Assembly (NCBI RefSeq): GCF_009665255.1
Contig: NZ_CP035686.1
Span: 682,001-746,000 of the forward strand
Source of the DNA: Vibrio metoecus
GTDB lineage: Bacteria > Pseudomonadota > Gammaproteobacteria > Enterobacterales > Vibrionaceae
Length of the DNA stretch: 64,000 nucleotides
Reading direction: 5' to 3'
The translations under genes and the position numbers were made by a program. Positions 35,671 through 44,481 of this stretch are shown here, piece after piece. The notes below the pieces were generated by a model. It had not been told where the DNA came from. It ran no database searches and saw only the letters and a list, made by a program, of their open reading frames with translations. Position 1 is the stretch's first letter. Every line of letters begins with the position of its first letter.

Positions 35671-36474
35671 ATGTACTGGATTAACGGCAAGCGGCTCAAT
35701 CAGGTGCCGATTAATGATCGATCTTTTCAATATGGTGATGGCGGTTTCACCACGATTTTGACTCAGTACGGGCAGATTCAGCACTGGCCGCTGCACCAGC
35801 TACGATTACAAGCTTGTCTCGATGCGTTACATATCACTCAACCTGATTGGATTTTAGTGCAAGAAGGCTTGAAAGAAATGGTTCTGCCTGATGCCAAAGC
35901 GGGGCTCAAAATACATATTAGCCGAGGGGTTGGTGGTCGTGGTTATAGCCCTACTCAAGTCAGCGAAAGCAGTGTTACTATTAGCGCCTTTCCTTTTCCT
36001 CCTCACTATGAGCAATGGCGTCAAACTGGAGTGGCATTAGGAATTTGTGAACAACGTATGGGATTAAATCCTATGCTCGCGGGTCATAAACATAATAATC
36101 GACTTGAGCAGGTTTTACTTAAGCGAGAGATGGAACAGGCTGGATTCGATGATGGTATTTGTCTCGATCTCCAAGATAGGGTGATTGAAACGACAGCCGC
36201 CAACGTGTTTTGGTGTAAAAATGGTAGTGTTTTTACACCTTGTTTAAAAAATTCAGGAGTCGCAGGCATCGCGCGACGACGCGTGATGGAAATTGCCAAA
36301 CTTTTAGGATGGCCTGTGGTAATTGATGAGTTTGCGCTTGAGTCTATGCTGGCTGCGGATGAAGTTTTCATCACCAATGCGCTGCTTGAAGTTGCTCCAG
36401 TAAAGCAAATTGGTGCACAGCAATATACGATAGGTAGTATGACGCGACGAATTCAGGAGAGTAGTAATTCGTGA
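35671..36474 (+). CDS. pabC: Aminodeoxychorismate lyase
   Basis: 267 residues from the ATG at 35671 (GGAGTGAG upstream; family start MYWINGK). PLP fold-type IV enzyme that makes p-aminobenzoate for folate. The PLP Lys lies in AGHKHNNRLEQVL near residue 140, and ITNALLEVAPV is near the C-terminus. Its stop overlaps the mltG start by 4 bases. Confidence 0.94.
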   Translation: MYWINGKRLNQVPINDRSFQYGDGGFTTILTQYGQIQHWPLHQLRLQACLDALHITQPDWILVQEGLKEMVLPDAKAGLKIHISRGVGGRGYSPTQVSESSVTISAFPFPPHYEQWRQTGVALGICEQRMGLNPMLAGHKHNNRLEQVLLKREMEQAGFDDGICLDLQDRVIETTAANVFWCKNGSVFTPCLKNSGVAGIARRRVMEIAKLLGWPVVIDEFALESMLAADEVFITNALLEVAPVKQIGAQQYTIGSMTRRIQESSNS

Positions 36475-37487
36475 TTAAAAAGCTGGTATTGGTTTTTGTT
36501 GCCCTGATCTGTGTTGTGGCAGGTGGCTATTTTTATTTTGTCAATCAGATGGATAAGTACCTTGCTCAGCCACTAGGGATTGAGCAGGCGCAGCTTGTTA
36601 CGATTGCCCCAGGCACAAGCCTAAGTCGTGAACTTATAGTATTGACGGAACAAGAATGGATTAAAGGCAGTTTTGTGGCTGACTGGGTGCGTCGGTTCCA
36701 TCCTGAACTCTCCAAGATTAAGGCGGGGACTTATAAACTGCTGCCCGAAATGAGTTTAGAACAAGCTCTTGCTCTACTGGTTTCAGGTAAAGAACATCAA
36801 TTTTCGATTACTTTCGTCGAAGGTAGTCGTTTTCAAGAATGGCGAACCATTATTGAAAATAACGAAAATATTGAAAAACAGCTGACTGGGCTGTCTGAAG
36901 TTGAAATTGCTAAAGTTTTAGGGCTTGAACAAGAGAAGCTAGAAGGGTTATTTCTAGCTGAAACGTATCATTTCACTAAAGGCACAAGCGATGTCGAGAT
37001 CTTGAAGCGAGCCAATCAAAAATTAGAAAAGTTTCTACAAGTGACGTGGGAACACCGCCAAGAGGGCTTGCCAATCCAAACCCCTTATGAAGCCTTGATA
37101 TTGGCCTCGATCATCGAAAAAGAGACCTCGATAGCGGAAGAGCGTGAACGTATTGCTGCTGTCTTTATCAACCGTTTGAACAAACGAATGCGGCTACAAA
37201 CGGATCCCACAGTGATCTACGGGATGGGAGAAACGTACGATGGCAACATCCGTAAAAAAGACTTACGTGCGCGTACACCCTATAACACCTATGTGATTAG
37301 CGGTTTGCCGCCTACACCGATTGCGATGCCTGGCGAAGCGTCGATATATGCTGCGCTCAACCCAGAGCAAAGCAGCTACCTTTACTTTGTGGCGAGCGGG
37401 GAAGGTGGTCACACCTTTTCGAAATCGTTGGCGGATCACAATCGTGCCGTGCGGGCTTATCTTAAAAAACTTAGAACGAAAAAATGA
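36471..37487 (+). CDS. mltG: Endolytic murein transglycosylase MltG
   Basis: 338 residues from GTG at 36471, overlapping pabC, with CAGGAG upstream. One N-terminal membrane anchor (about 4-24) and then a periplasmic YceG domain with the catalytic Glu in ASIIEKETS near residue 219. It cuts nascent glycan strands and sets their length. It overlaps tmk by 4 bases (ATGA), so pabC-mltG-tmk are translationally coupled. Confidence 0.95.
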   Translation: MIKKLVLVFVALICVVAGGYFYFVNQMDKYLAQPLGIEQAQLVTIAPGTSLSRELIVLTEQEWIKGSFVADWVRRFHPELSKIKAGTYKLLPEMSLEQALALLVSGKEHQFSITFVEGSRFQEWRTIIENNENIEKQLTGLSEVEIAKVLGLEQEKLEGLFLAETYHFTKGTSDVEILKRANQKLEKFLQVTWEHRQEGLPIQTPYEALILASIIEKETSIAEERERIAAVFINRLNKRMRLQTDPTVIYGMGETYDGNIRKKDLRARTPYNTYVISGLPPTPIAMPGEASIYAALNPEQSSYLYFVASGEGGHTFSKSLADHNRAVRAYLKKLRTKK

Positions 37488-38122
37488 ACGCAAAATTTAT
37501 CGTAATTGAAGGGCTTGAAGGCGCAGGAAAAAGCACCGCTATTCAAGTCGTCGTTGAAACCTTACATCAACATGGTATTGAGCAAATCACTCGTACACGT
37601 GAGCCGGGTGGTACGGTATTGGCTGAAAAGCTACGCACTTTAGTAAAAGAAGATCATCCGGGTGAAGAGCTAAAAGACATCACAGAGCTACTACTCGTTT
37701 ATGCTGCGCGCGTGCAGTTAGTTGAGAACGTGATCAAGCCCGCTTTAGCAAAAGGGCAATGGGTGGTCGGTGATCGCCATGATATGTCTTCTCAGGCGTA
37801 TCAAGGTGGTGGTAGACAGATTGCCCCCAATACTATGCTTAGTCTTAAGCAGACAGCTCTAGGCAATTTTAAACCCGATCTTACGTTATACTTGGACATT
37901 GATCCTAAGCTAGGGTTGGCGCGTGCTCGTGGCCGTGGAGAGTTAGATCGTATTGAAAAGATGGACATCAGCTTTTTTGAACGTGCTCGTCAACGCTATC
38001 TCGAATTGGCGGAAGAGGATGATTCAGTCGTGCTAATTAATGCGGCGCAGTCTGTTGAACAAGTCTCGAAAGATATTCGTACGGCACTTGAAGATTGGCT
38101 AAGTCGTGTTGATTATGTCTAA
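37484..38122 (+). CDS. tmk: Thymidylate kinase
   Basis: 212 residues. P-loop GLEGAGKST (residues 8-16), the DR motif in TRTREPGG (about 41), and a lid region with the Arg-rich ARARGRGELDRIE (about 145). It phosphorylates dTMP to dTDP. Overlaps mltG at its start and holB at its end. Confidence 0.97.
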   Translation: MNAKFIVIEGLEGAGKSTAIQVVVETLHQHGIEQITRTREPGGTVLAEKLRTLVKEDHPGEELKDITELLLVYAARVQLVENVIKPALAKGQWVVGDRHDMSSQAYQGGGRQIAPNTMLSLKQTALGNFKPDLTLYLDIDPKLGLARARGRGELDRIEKMDISFFERARQRYLELAEEDDSVVLINAAQSVEQVSKDIRTALEDWLSRVDYV

Positions 38123-39089
38123 CATGAATTCGCTGTACCCTTGGTTAGTTCCAGTTTGGCAACCCTGGCAAGCTAGATTGATGGCGGAAAAGTTATCGGC
38201 GGCCACTTTAATTCAAGCGCCTGAAGGCTCTGGGGTTGAAAACTTAGTTGATTATATGGCTCGCACTTTAATGTGCGCGAGCCACCAAAATGAACCATGC
38301 GGTTTTTGTCATAGCTGTGGGTTGATGCAAGCTGGTCATCATCCGGACTTTCATGTCATTAACCCTGAAAAAGTGGGAAAGTCGATTACCGTCGATCAAA
38401 TTCGTCATATAAATCGAATTGCCCAAGAGTCATCACAACTGTCTGGTTATCGTTTGATCGTGATTAACCCTGCGGATGCGATGAATGAATCGGCAGCGAA
38501 TGCGCTATTGAAAACTCTTGAAGAGCCCGCTGCTGACTGCGTATTCATTTTAGTTACCGCACACGTGCATCATTTGCTACCAACGATTGTGAGTCGTTGT
38601 CAAAAGCTCATGGTTACCGCGCCATCCACGCAATTGGTATTAGCATGGTTACAAGAGCAAGGCATTACCGCACCGGATTATGCTCTCCATCTATGTGCCG
38701 ATTCGCCACTCAAGGCTCGTGCGTTTATGCTTGAAGGGGGAGTGGAGAAATACCAAGAGATTGAATCACAATTGGTTGCCGCTGTCGCGGGTGATATTAG
38801 TGCCCAACTCAAGTGCATCTCTCTTATTGATGCGGATTTAATGAACCATCTAGATTGGATTTGGTGTGTGCTGACCGATGCTCAGAAAATCCAATTTGGG
38901 GTGCAGGAAGCGTATTTCACTCCCGCTAGTGCCTTACTAGCAAACCGTTTTAACTACCATAAGCTTTACGCACAGACCGCGGCTCTTGAAGCGCTGAAGG
39001 AACAGTTGAGTCAATTTACAGGATTGAATTCAGAGTTGCTGCTGCTGCAATGGTTTAACCGATTTATTACTGAGGAAACATGTTTGTAG
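38115..39089 (+). CDS. holB: DNA polymerase III subunit delta prime
   Basis: 324 residues from ATG 38115, which overlaps the last codons of tmk; ATG 38124 (MNSLYPW) is an equally good alternative and matches relatives. There is no Shine-Dalgarno, so coupling to tmk is expected. It is a clamp-loader subunit with a degenerate P-loop (EGSGVENL), a Cys-rich zinc module (CASHQNEPCGFCHSCG, about 59-74) and the LLKTLEEP motif. It overlaps the TatD gene by 10 bases. Confidence 0.94.
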   Translation: MSNMNSLYPWLVPVWQPWQARLMAEKLSAATLIQAPEGSGVENLVDYMARTLMCASHQNEPCGFCHSCGLMQAGHHPDFHVINPEKVGKSITVDQIRHINRIAQESSQLSGYRLIVINPADAMNESAANALLKTLEEPAADCVFILVTAHVHHLLPTIVSRCQKLMVTAPSTQLVLAWLQEQGITAPDYALHLCADSPLKARAFMLEGGVEKYQEIESQLVAAVAGDISAQLKCISLIDADLMNHLDWIWCVLTDAQKIQFGVQEAYFTPASALLANRFNYHKLYAQTAALEALKEQLSQFTGLNSELLLLQWFNRFITEETCL

Positions 39090-39847
39090 ACTCACATTGT
39101 CATCTCGACAAGTTGGATTACCAAGATCTGCACACGGATGTGAGCGATGTGATTGCCAAAGCACATCAAGCAAAAGTTGAGCATTTGTTGTCCGTGGGCG
39201 TCACGCTCGACTCTTTCCCGAATATGTTGCAGATGATTGATCCTTATCCGCAAGTGTATGCCTCTTGTGGTGTTCATCCTTTGGATGTTGAGAGTGACTT
39301 TTCTCTCGATCTTTTCCACCAGTATGCGCGGCATCCTAAAGTAGTTGCGATAGGTGAAACAGGTTTGGATTATCACTATCAACCGGAAACTGCCGACTTA
39401 CAAAAATTGCGTTTTCGACAGCAAATTGAAACCGCGGTAGCACTGAATAAACCACTAATTATCCATACTCGTAATGCTCAGCAAGATACTTTGCAGCTGC
39501 TGAGAGAAGGGCATGCAGAGCGCTGTGGCGGTGTGATTCACTGTTTTACCGAAGATTTACCTTTTGCGCAGGCGGCGATGGATTTAGGGTTTTATATTTC
39601 AATCTCGGGGATTGTGACGTTTCGTCAGGCAACGGAGCTGAAGGAAGTGGTGAGAACCTTGCCGCTTGAACGTTTATTGATTGAGACTGACTCCCCTTAT
39701 TTAGCACCCGTACCTCATCGTGGAAAAGAGAATCAACCAGCGTATGTTGTAGAGGTTGCAGCCTATATTGCTCAGCTAAAAGAGGTGTCTCTTACTGAGG
39801 TCGCTGAAAAAACCACCGATAATTTCAAGAATCTTTTTTTGCGATAA
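39080..39847 (+). CDS. ycfH: TatD-family metal-dependent hydrolase (YcfH)
   Basis: 255 residues, TIM-barrel TatD DNase family: metal motif DSHCHLD (residues 4-10), GETGLDYHY (about 94), IHTRNA, and IETDSPYLAPVP near residue 205. Relatives are Mg-dependent 3' exonucleases, but the physiological substrate is unsettled. It overlaps holB by 10 bases with TGAGGAAA before the ATG; last gene of the block, followed by a strong terminator. Confidence 0.93.
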   Translation: MFVDSHCHLDKLDYQDLHTDVSDVIAKAHQAKVEHLLSVGVTLDSFPNMLQMIDPYPQVYASCGVHPLDVESDFSLDLFHQYARHPKVVAIGETGLDYHYQPETADLQKLRFRQQIETAVALNKPLIIHTRNAQQDTLQLLREGHAERCGGVIHCFTEDLPFAQAAMDLGFYISISGIVTFRQATELKEVVRTLPLERLLIETDSPYLAPVPHRGKENQPAYVVEVAAYIAQLKEVSLTEVAEKTTDNFKNLFLR

Positions 39848-40290
39848 AAATCATAATTAGATAAAAAAGCGAGCAAATGCTCGCTTTTTTATTCGCCAAA
39901 TAAATAAGAAATCATAAATAAGCGAGTGTTTACTCTATCTGTTGAAAATTAGAGCTAATTTGGTGGAAATGTAATTTTGTTACTAAAAATAACATGAGTG
40001 TATATTTTATTTACCCAGTAAAATTAATGCTATCAATTATTAATTGATTATAAAACATATATTTAGTGTGTTTTTAAGGTTGGAAAATGGAGGTTGCTGA
40101 TTGTGATCTAATTAGTAATTTGAAACTTAATTTCTTCGCAAACTAGAAAATTTGAGGGTTATCAAGATATATTTAGAGCCGGAAAATATAATGCAAAAAG
40201 TGGTTACATTTTCACTGGGTGCTAACATTTAGGCTACGGGGGTATGCCGTTAGCCCCAGCAATTCTAATAACTTAATCAGGAGCATAAAC
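39848..40290 (+). promoter_or_regulatory. ptsG upstream region (443 bp)
   Basis: AT-rich, no coding frame. It contains a HexR-like site (39970-39984, TGTAATTTTGTTACT), a TTTAC-CCA-GTAAA dyad (40010-40022) resembling half of an Mlc operator, a 17-bp dyad ATCAAT-N5-ATTGAT (40032-40048), a TGTGATCT half-site of CRP type (40102-40109), and a leader hairpin (40232-40239 with 40247-40255). Mlc and CRP control of ptsG is established in E. coli; the sites here are inference. Confidence 0.45.
39863..39890 (+). terminator. Terminator of the fab-holB-tatD block
   Basis: A 12-bp perfect stem (AAAAAAGCGAGC with GCTCGCTTTTTT) with AAAT loop, 15 bases after the tatD stop. Confidence 0.93.
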
Positions 40291-41721
40291 ATGTTTAAGA
40301 ACGCTTTTGCTAATCTGCAAAAGGTCGGTAAGGCGCTGATGCTGCCAGTATCAGTATTGCCTGTCGCCGGTATTTTGCTGGGCGTTGGTGCCGCTAACTT
40401 TAGCTGGCTGCCAGAGGTTGTATCAAATCTTATGGAACAAGCGGGTGGATCAGTCTTCGGTCAAATGGCTTTGCTATTTGCGGTAGGTGTAGCACTTGGC
40501 TTTACTAACAATGACGGCGTATCAGGTCTTTCTGCTATCGTTGGCTACGGCATTATGGTTGCTACACTGAAAGTAATGGCAACAGTAATGGGCGTTGACA
40601 ATATCGAAACAGGCGTACTGGGCGGTATTTTAGCGGGTGGCGTAGCGGCTTGGTCTTTCAACCGTTTCTACAAAATCCAACTGCCTGAGTACCTAGGCTT
40701 CTTCGCGGGTAAACGCGCAGTACCTATTATTACTGGTTTCATTTCAATTGCACTGGGTGTGGTTCTGTCATTCATTTGGCCACCAATCGGTTCTGCTATT
40801 GCCACTTTCTCTGATTGGGCAGCAAACCAAAACCCTGTAACCGCATTTGGTATCTACGGTATTGTTGAACGTTCTTTGATCCCATTCGGTCTACACCACA
40901 TTTGGAACGTACCTTTCTTCTATCAAGCCGGTACTTGTGTGAATGGTGCTGGTGAAACTGTTCACGGTATTATGACTTGCTTCCTGACTGCAGATGATGC
41001 ATCTCGTGCGGCAGGTAATGGTTTCGGTCAACTTGCAGGTGGCTACCTGTTCAAAATGTTCGGTTTGCCAGCAGCGGCTTTTGCTATTGCTCACTGTGCT
41101 AAACCAGAAAACCGTGCCAAAGTAATGGGTATCATGGCTTCTGCAGCTCTGACATCATTCCTGACGGGTATTACTGAGCCAATCGAGTTCTCATTCCTGT
41201 TCGTTGCTCCAGTTCTGTACGCTATCCATGCTGTTCTTGCCGGTCTAGCTTATGTTCTGACTAACGCTCTGGGCGTAGTTCACGGCCATACGTTCTCTAA
41301 CGGTTTCATTGATTTCGTTGTTCAATCACCACGTGCAGGCAATATGCTGCTTCTGGTTGGTTTGGGTATTGCCTATGCTGCACTGTACTACGTAGTATTT
41401 ACTTTCGTGATTCGTACTTTGAACCTGAAAACTCCAGGTCGTGAAGACGAAACTGCTGACAATACAATGACTACTGGTAATGAGCTAGCTGGTGAACTGG
41501 TTGCTGCATTTGGTGGTAAAACCAATATCACCAACCTAGATGCTTGTATCACTCGTCTACGTGTATCAGTAGCGGATACAGCTCTGGTTGATCAAGACAA
41601 GCTGAAAAAGCTTGGCGCAGCGGGTGTTGTGATGGTTTCTGGTGGTGTACAAGCCATTTTTGGTACTAAATCAGACAACTTAAAAACAGAAATGGATGAG
41701 TGGATCCGTAACCACGGTTAA
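40291..41721 (+). CDS. ptsG: Glucose-specific PTS enzyme IIBC
   Basis: 476 residues from the ATG at 40291 (AGGAGC upstream; family start MFKNAFANLQKVGKALMLPV). The EIIC membrane domain (about 1-385, ten spans) includes GITEPIEFSFLFVAP near residue 295. The EIIB domain (about 400-476) carries the phosphorylated Cys419 in LDACITRLRV. It imports glucose as glucose-6-phosphate and signals sugar flow to Mlc in E. coli; an Mlc orthologue is encoded 8 kb away. Terminator follows. Confidence 0.96.
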   Translation: MFKNAFANLQKVGKALMLPVSVLPVAGILLGVGAANFSWLPEVVSNLMEQAGGSVFGQMALLFAVGVALGFTNNDGVSGLSAIVGYGIMVATLKVMATVMGVDNIETGVLGGILAGGVAAWSFNRFYKIQLPEYLGFFAGKRAVPIITGFISIALGVVLSFIWPPIGSAIATFSDWAANQNPVTAFGIYGIVERSLIPFGLHHIWNVPFFYQAGTCVNGAGETVHGIMTCFLTADDASRAAGNGFGQLAGGYLFKMFGLPAAAFAIAHCAKPENRAKVMGIMASAALTSFLTGITEPIEFSFLFVAPVLYAIHAVLAGLAYVLTNALGVVHGHTFSNGFIDFVVQSPRAGNMLLLVGLGIAYAALYYVVFTFVIRTLNLKTPGREDETADNTMTTGNELAGELVAAFGGKTNITNLDACITRLRVSVADTALVDQDKLKKLGAAGVVMVSGGVQAIFGTKSDNLKTEMDEWIRNHG

Positions 41722-41741
41722 TCTCATTCCTCCCCCTAGAG

Positions 41742-41766
41742 AAAAGGAGACCGTTGGTCTCCTTTT
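41742..41766 (+). terminator. Terminator of ptsG
   Basis: An 11-bp stem (AAAAGGAGACC with GGTCTCCTTTT), three-base loop, T run. Confidence 0.93.
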
Positions 41767-41783
41767 TTATTGTCATCCCCAAA

Positions 41784-41802
41784 CCACCGCTTTTAGCGGT
41801 GG
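41784..41802. repeat. Short palindrome downstream of ptsG
   Basis: CCACCGCT-TTT-AGCGGTGG, an 8-bp perfect stem with a 3-base loop and no T tract. It resembles the small intergenic palindromes scattered in many gammaproteobacterial genomes; copy number elsewhere cannot be judged here. Confidence 0.4.
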
Positions 41803-41995
41803 TGATTGTTTCAATTGGTGATACTTGGCGATGAGAGTGAAGCGATCGTAGTACACCAGAGTGAGTCGGGTTTGAACGATTCGTCCGCTTTCCCATTTTT
41901 TGTTAATAAGACTCTTCGGTTGACACCTGCTTGACACTTTTTTCAGTAAGCTAAGTAAATTTATGCTTCATTTTTATCAAGGGCAGGAATGTATT

Positions 41996-42394
41996 GTGAA
42001 CTTGAGATTGGTTGTTTTAGGGGCGTTGTGTGTTTCAAACGTTGCATTTGCCAATTCAAATAATGTGGCTGTGGGTATGGCCGTTGATCAAGGGTTGAGT
42101 GCAGTTGTTGAGTTGGGGCAACAATATCGATTAACGGTGGGTAATGATGGTATGGCTGCTGATTACCTGTTTAAACGCGGCGATTTATCGTCATCAACGC
42201 CGCTAGGTTGGTATGTTGGTGCTGGTGCATGGGCTGAGTGGGATGATGAGTTTGGTGTTAGGCTACCAATCGGGCTCGATTGGACTGTGGTACCTAACGT
42301 TGATATATATGGACAACTGAATCCACAAGTGAACTTTTACAGTGGTGCTGAGGTACAGCTAGGCGCTGCTGTCGGTGTGATTTACCGTTTTTAA
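41996..42394 (+). CDS. Small secreted, probable outer-membrane beta-barrel protein
   Basis: 132 residues from GTG 41996, chosen because AGGAA lies 7 bases upstream and a clean signal peptide follows (LRLVVLGALCVSNVAFA, cleavage near residue 19). An earlier ATG at 41963 would add 11 residues before the signal peptide. The mature part alternates polar and hydrophobic residues and ends in YRF, as barrel proteins do, with strand-like segments such as GWYVGAGAWAEWDDEF. It is too short for a full barrel of known type. Function unknown. Two direct TTGACAC repeats 11 bases apart precede it (41920-41937). Confidence 0.65.
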   Translation: MNLRLVVLGALCVSNVAFANSNNVAVGMAVDQGLSAVVELGQQYRLTVGNDGMAADYLFKRGDLSSSTPLGWYVGAGAWAEWDDEFGVRLPIGLDWTVVPNVDIYGQLNPQVNFYSGAEVQLGAAVGVIYRF

Positions 42395-42401
42395 ATAAAA
42401 T

Positions 42402-42421
42402 AGGCCAGCATGAGCTGGCCT
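42402..42421. terminator. Bidirectional terminator between the small barrel gene and metS
   Basis: An 8-bp stem (AGGCCAGC with GCTGGCCT), 4-base loop. On the minus strand ATTTTATTT follows, ending the NSS transporter operon. Confidence 0.75.
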
Positions 42422-42438
42422 TGATATAAGGCGATGAA

Positions 42439-42531
42439 TTATTTATTCATGGCTTTTTTAATACAGATGGCAGCACCACCCCATGTGATCCCTAGACCGA
42501 TGATCATCATAATAATTGCACTGATTGTCAT
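42439..42531 (-). CDS. metS: MetS-family small subunit of the NSS transporter (30 residues)
   Basis: A 30-residue frame (MTISAIIMMIIGLGITWGGA then AICIKKAMNK): one hydrophobic span and a basic tail. Its ATG overlaps the stop of the transporter gene (TAATG) and GGAGG lies upstream within that gene's last codons. This matches the MetS-type small subunit known to accompany some neurotransmitter:sodium symporters (MetPS of Corynebacterium, where MetS is needed for methionine uptake). Placement and sequence type support the call. Confidence 0.85.
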   Translation of the reverse strand: MTISAIIMMIIGLGITWGGAAICIKKAMNK

Positions 42532-43991
42532 TAGTATGCCTCCTTGCGTGAACCTGCATTGATAAGAACTCCAATCACCAAGAGTGCCGCGATAATGGCC
42601 CAACCTAGCGTTAAATCATAGCCACCATAGCCTTCGGTAAACAGTGTTTGTAGTTTTGTCGCCACAATAATGGCTAGAATGACTGGGGATACGAAGCGCA
42701 GGCAAATATCAAACCATACACCGATGTTGAAGTCTGAAATACTGTTAACGTACTTACGTACATCTGAAATTTTGAGCAACCAAGTCATGAGGATTAGCTC
42801 TACTAAACAACTCGCCATAATACCGACGTTGTTAGCGAAATGGTCAACGAGATCTAGCAGCAGTAAGCCTCCGTTGGTTGCAAATGCCATCGAAACGAGT
42901 ACGCCTGTACCAATCACTACGTTTGCTGCTTTTTTACGGCTCCAACCCAGTTTGTCGATGATCGCAGACGTTACTGCTTCCATGATCGAAATATGTGAAC
43001 TCAAACCCGCTACAACGAGAGCGAGGAAGAACAAGGGACCAAGGATATAGGGGATAGGAAGCAAGTTAATTGCCGCCGGTAAGGTGACGAACGCTAAGCC
43101 TACACCCGCAGAAACCACTTCAGTTAATGGTTTACCTTGTTCTTGGGCCATGTAACCCAAAACAGAGAAGATCATGATACCCGCTAGCACTGAGAAGCCA
43201 CAGTTGATAAGCACTGTCATGAAGGCGTTGTTAGTGATGTCAGACTTCTCAGGGAGATAGCTTGAATACGCTAGCATGATGGCAAAGCCAATACTGAGCG
43301 TAAAGAAAATCTGCCCGTATGCCGCTGCCCACACTTTCACATCCCAAATTTTGCTGAAATCAGGTTGGAACATGTAGTTCACACCATCTAAAGCACCAGG
43401 GAGGAAAATCATTCGAGCAATCAGAATCAGTACCATGATAAACAGAACAGGCATCATGATTTTCGATGCACGCTCGATCCCTTTTTTCACACCACCTACA
43501 ATGGCTGCATAAGTGATCACCCAAGCGATGAGCATAGCAAATGCAATTTGCCACTGAATGCCACCAAGGTTGGTCGGTGAGTTATCTCCTAACTTTAGAT
43601 ATTCACTAAAGAAAAAAGCATTGGTATCACTGCCCCAACTCTGAGTAAACGACATTCCGAAATAAGAGATAGCCCAACCAATAACAGCAACATAGTACAC
43701 GGCAATGACTGCGGCAATGCCCACTTGGAACCAACCAAGCCACTCAAATTTAGAATGGATTTTGGCTAGAGTCGTTGGTGCAGAACCACGATGCTTTTGC
43801 CCCATACCGAACTCGAGGATCATAAATGGAATACCCGCTGTGACCATGGCAAACAGGTAAGGAATAAAAAAGGCACCCCCACCATTTTCATAAGCCATGT
43901 AAGGGAAACGCCAAATATTACCAAGACCAATCGCCGAACCTACGGCGGCTAATACGAATCCAACCCGGGATCCCCATTGTTCTCGCTTCAT
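42531..43991 (-). CDS. Neurotransmitter:sodium symporter (NSS/SNF) family transporter
   Basis: 486 residues from the ATG at 43991 (AGGAG upstream; starts MKREQWGSRVGFVLAAVGSA). LeuT-fold Na+-coupled amino acid transporter with about 12 spans; signature GSAIGLGNIWRFPY at residues 17-30, and the GGGAFFIPYL loop near 39. The substrate cannot be read, but the coupled MetS-type subunit points to methionine or another neutral amino acid. It forms a two-gene operon with metS and has a 490-base upstream gap. Confidence 0.9.
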   Translation of the reverse strand: MKREQWGSRVGFVLAAVGSAIGLGNIWRFPYMAYENGGGAFFIPYLFAMVTAGIPFMILEFGMGQKHRGSAPTTLAKIHSKFEWLGWFQVGIAAVIAVYYVAVIGWAISYFGMSFTQSWGSDTNAFFFSEYLKLGDNSPTNLGGIQWQIAFAMLIAWVITYAAIVGGVKKGIERASKIMMPVLFIMVLILIARMIFLPGALDGVNYMFQPDFSKIWDVKVWAAAYGQIFFTLSIGFAIMLAYSSYLPEKSDITNNAFMTVLINCGFSVLAGIMIFSVLGYMAQEQGKPLTEVVSAGVGLAFVTLPAAINLLPIPYILGPLFFLALVVAGLSSHISIMEAVTSAIIDKLGWSRKKAANVVIGTGVLVSMAFATNGGLLLLDLVDHFANNVGIMASCLVELILMTWLLKISDVRKYVNSISDFNIGVWFDICLRFVSPVILAIIVATKLQTLFTEGYGGYDLTLGWAIIAALLVIGVLINAGSRKEAY

Positions 43992-44481
43992 AAACAACTC
44001 CTTGCAATATCCTAGGGTATGAAGCTTTTCGTCAGCGGTCGCTGAATCTGAGGATGGAAAAACAAGTTATCCGTACTGTTTTTGTGCGGTGAACTTTTGC
44101 TCTATCATCCATGATTCTGCAAAAAGTTAGTTATATATATTGATTGCTGAGCGAAAACCCAGGATTTTATTCTTAGTTACGCGATGTGTGTTTGCGGAAT
44201 CTGAAATAATCAGCTACGCAATGGTTCGAGACTACCGTTTTATTTTTTAGGTGGCAATAGATTCTATAGGTTAATTTGTTGTTGCTTGTAGGTTGTATTT
44301 TTTGTTTTTCTGTCAGTTTTTCGATGAATGTTGTGTATACGGTAAATATGATAGTACATACAACTGGAATGAAGTTTCTCACTGATAGAACTATCTAATA
44401 TAGACCGAAGAGCGTCTGTCTAAAAAACAGACAACTCGTAGGAGATAAATCCAGTTTTGCGACTTTGTTAAAGTTTTGTGG
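43992..44481. other. AT-rich gap upstream of the NSS transporter (490 bp)
   Basis: No supported gene. A 69-codon minus-strand frame (44173-44382) is of low complexity and lacks a ribosome-binding site. Small dyads occur at 44384-44395 (GATAG-AA-CTATC) and 44414-44432 (GTCTGT...ACAGAC). The region should hold the transporter promoter and the 3' end of the barrel gene's transcript. Confidence 0.4.

Noticed and set aside
40102..40121. CRP site upstream of ptsG (TGTGATCT...)
   Set aside because: Only the left half matches; the right half (AGTAAT) does not, so it is kept only as a mention in the region entry.
44173..44382. 69-codon minus-strand frame in the gap upstream of the NSS transporter
   Set aside because: No Shine-Dalgarno, AT-driven composition, no recognisable family; likely chance.
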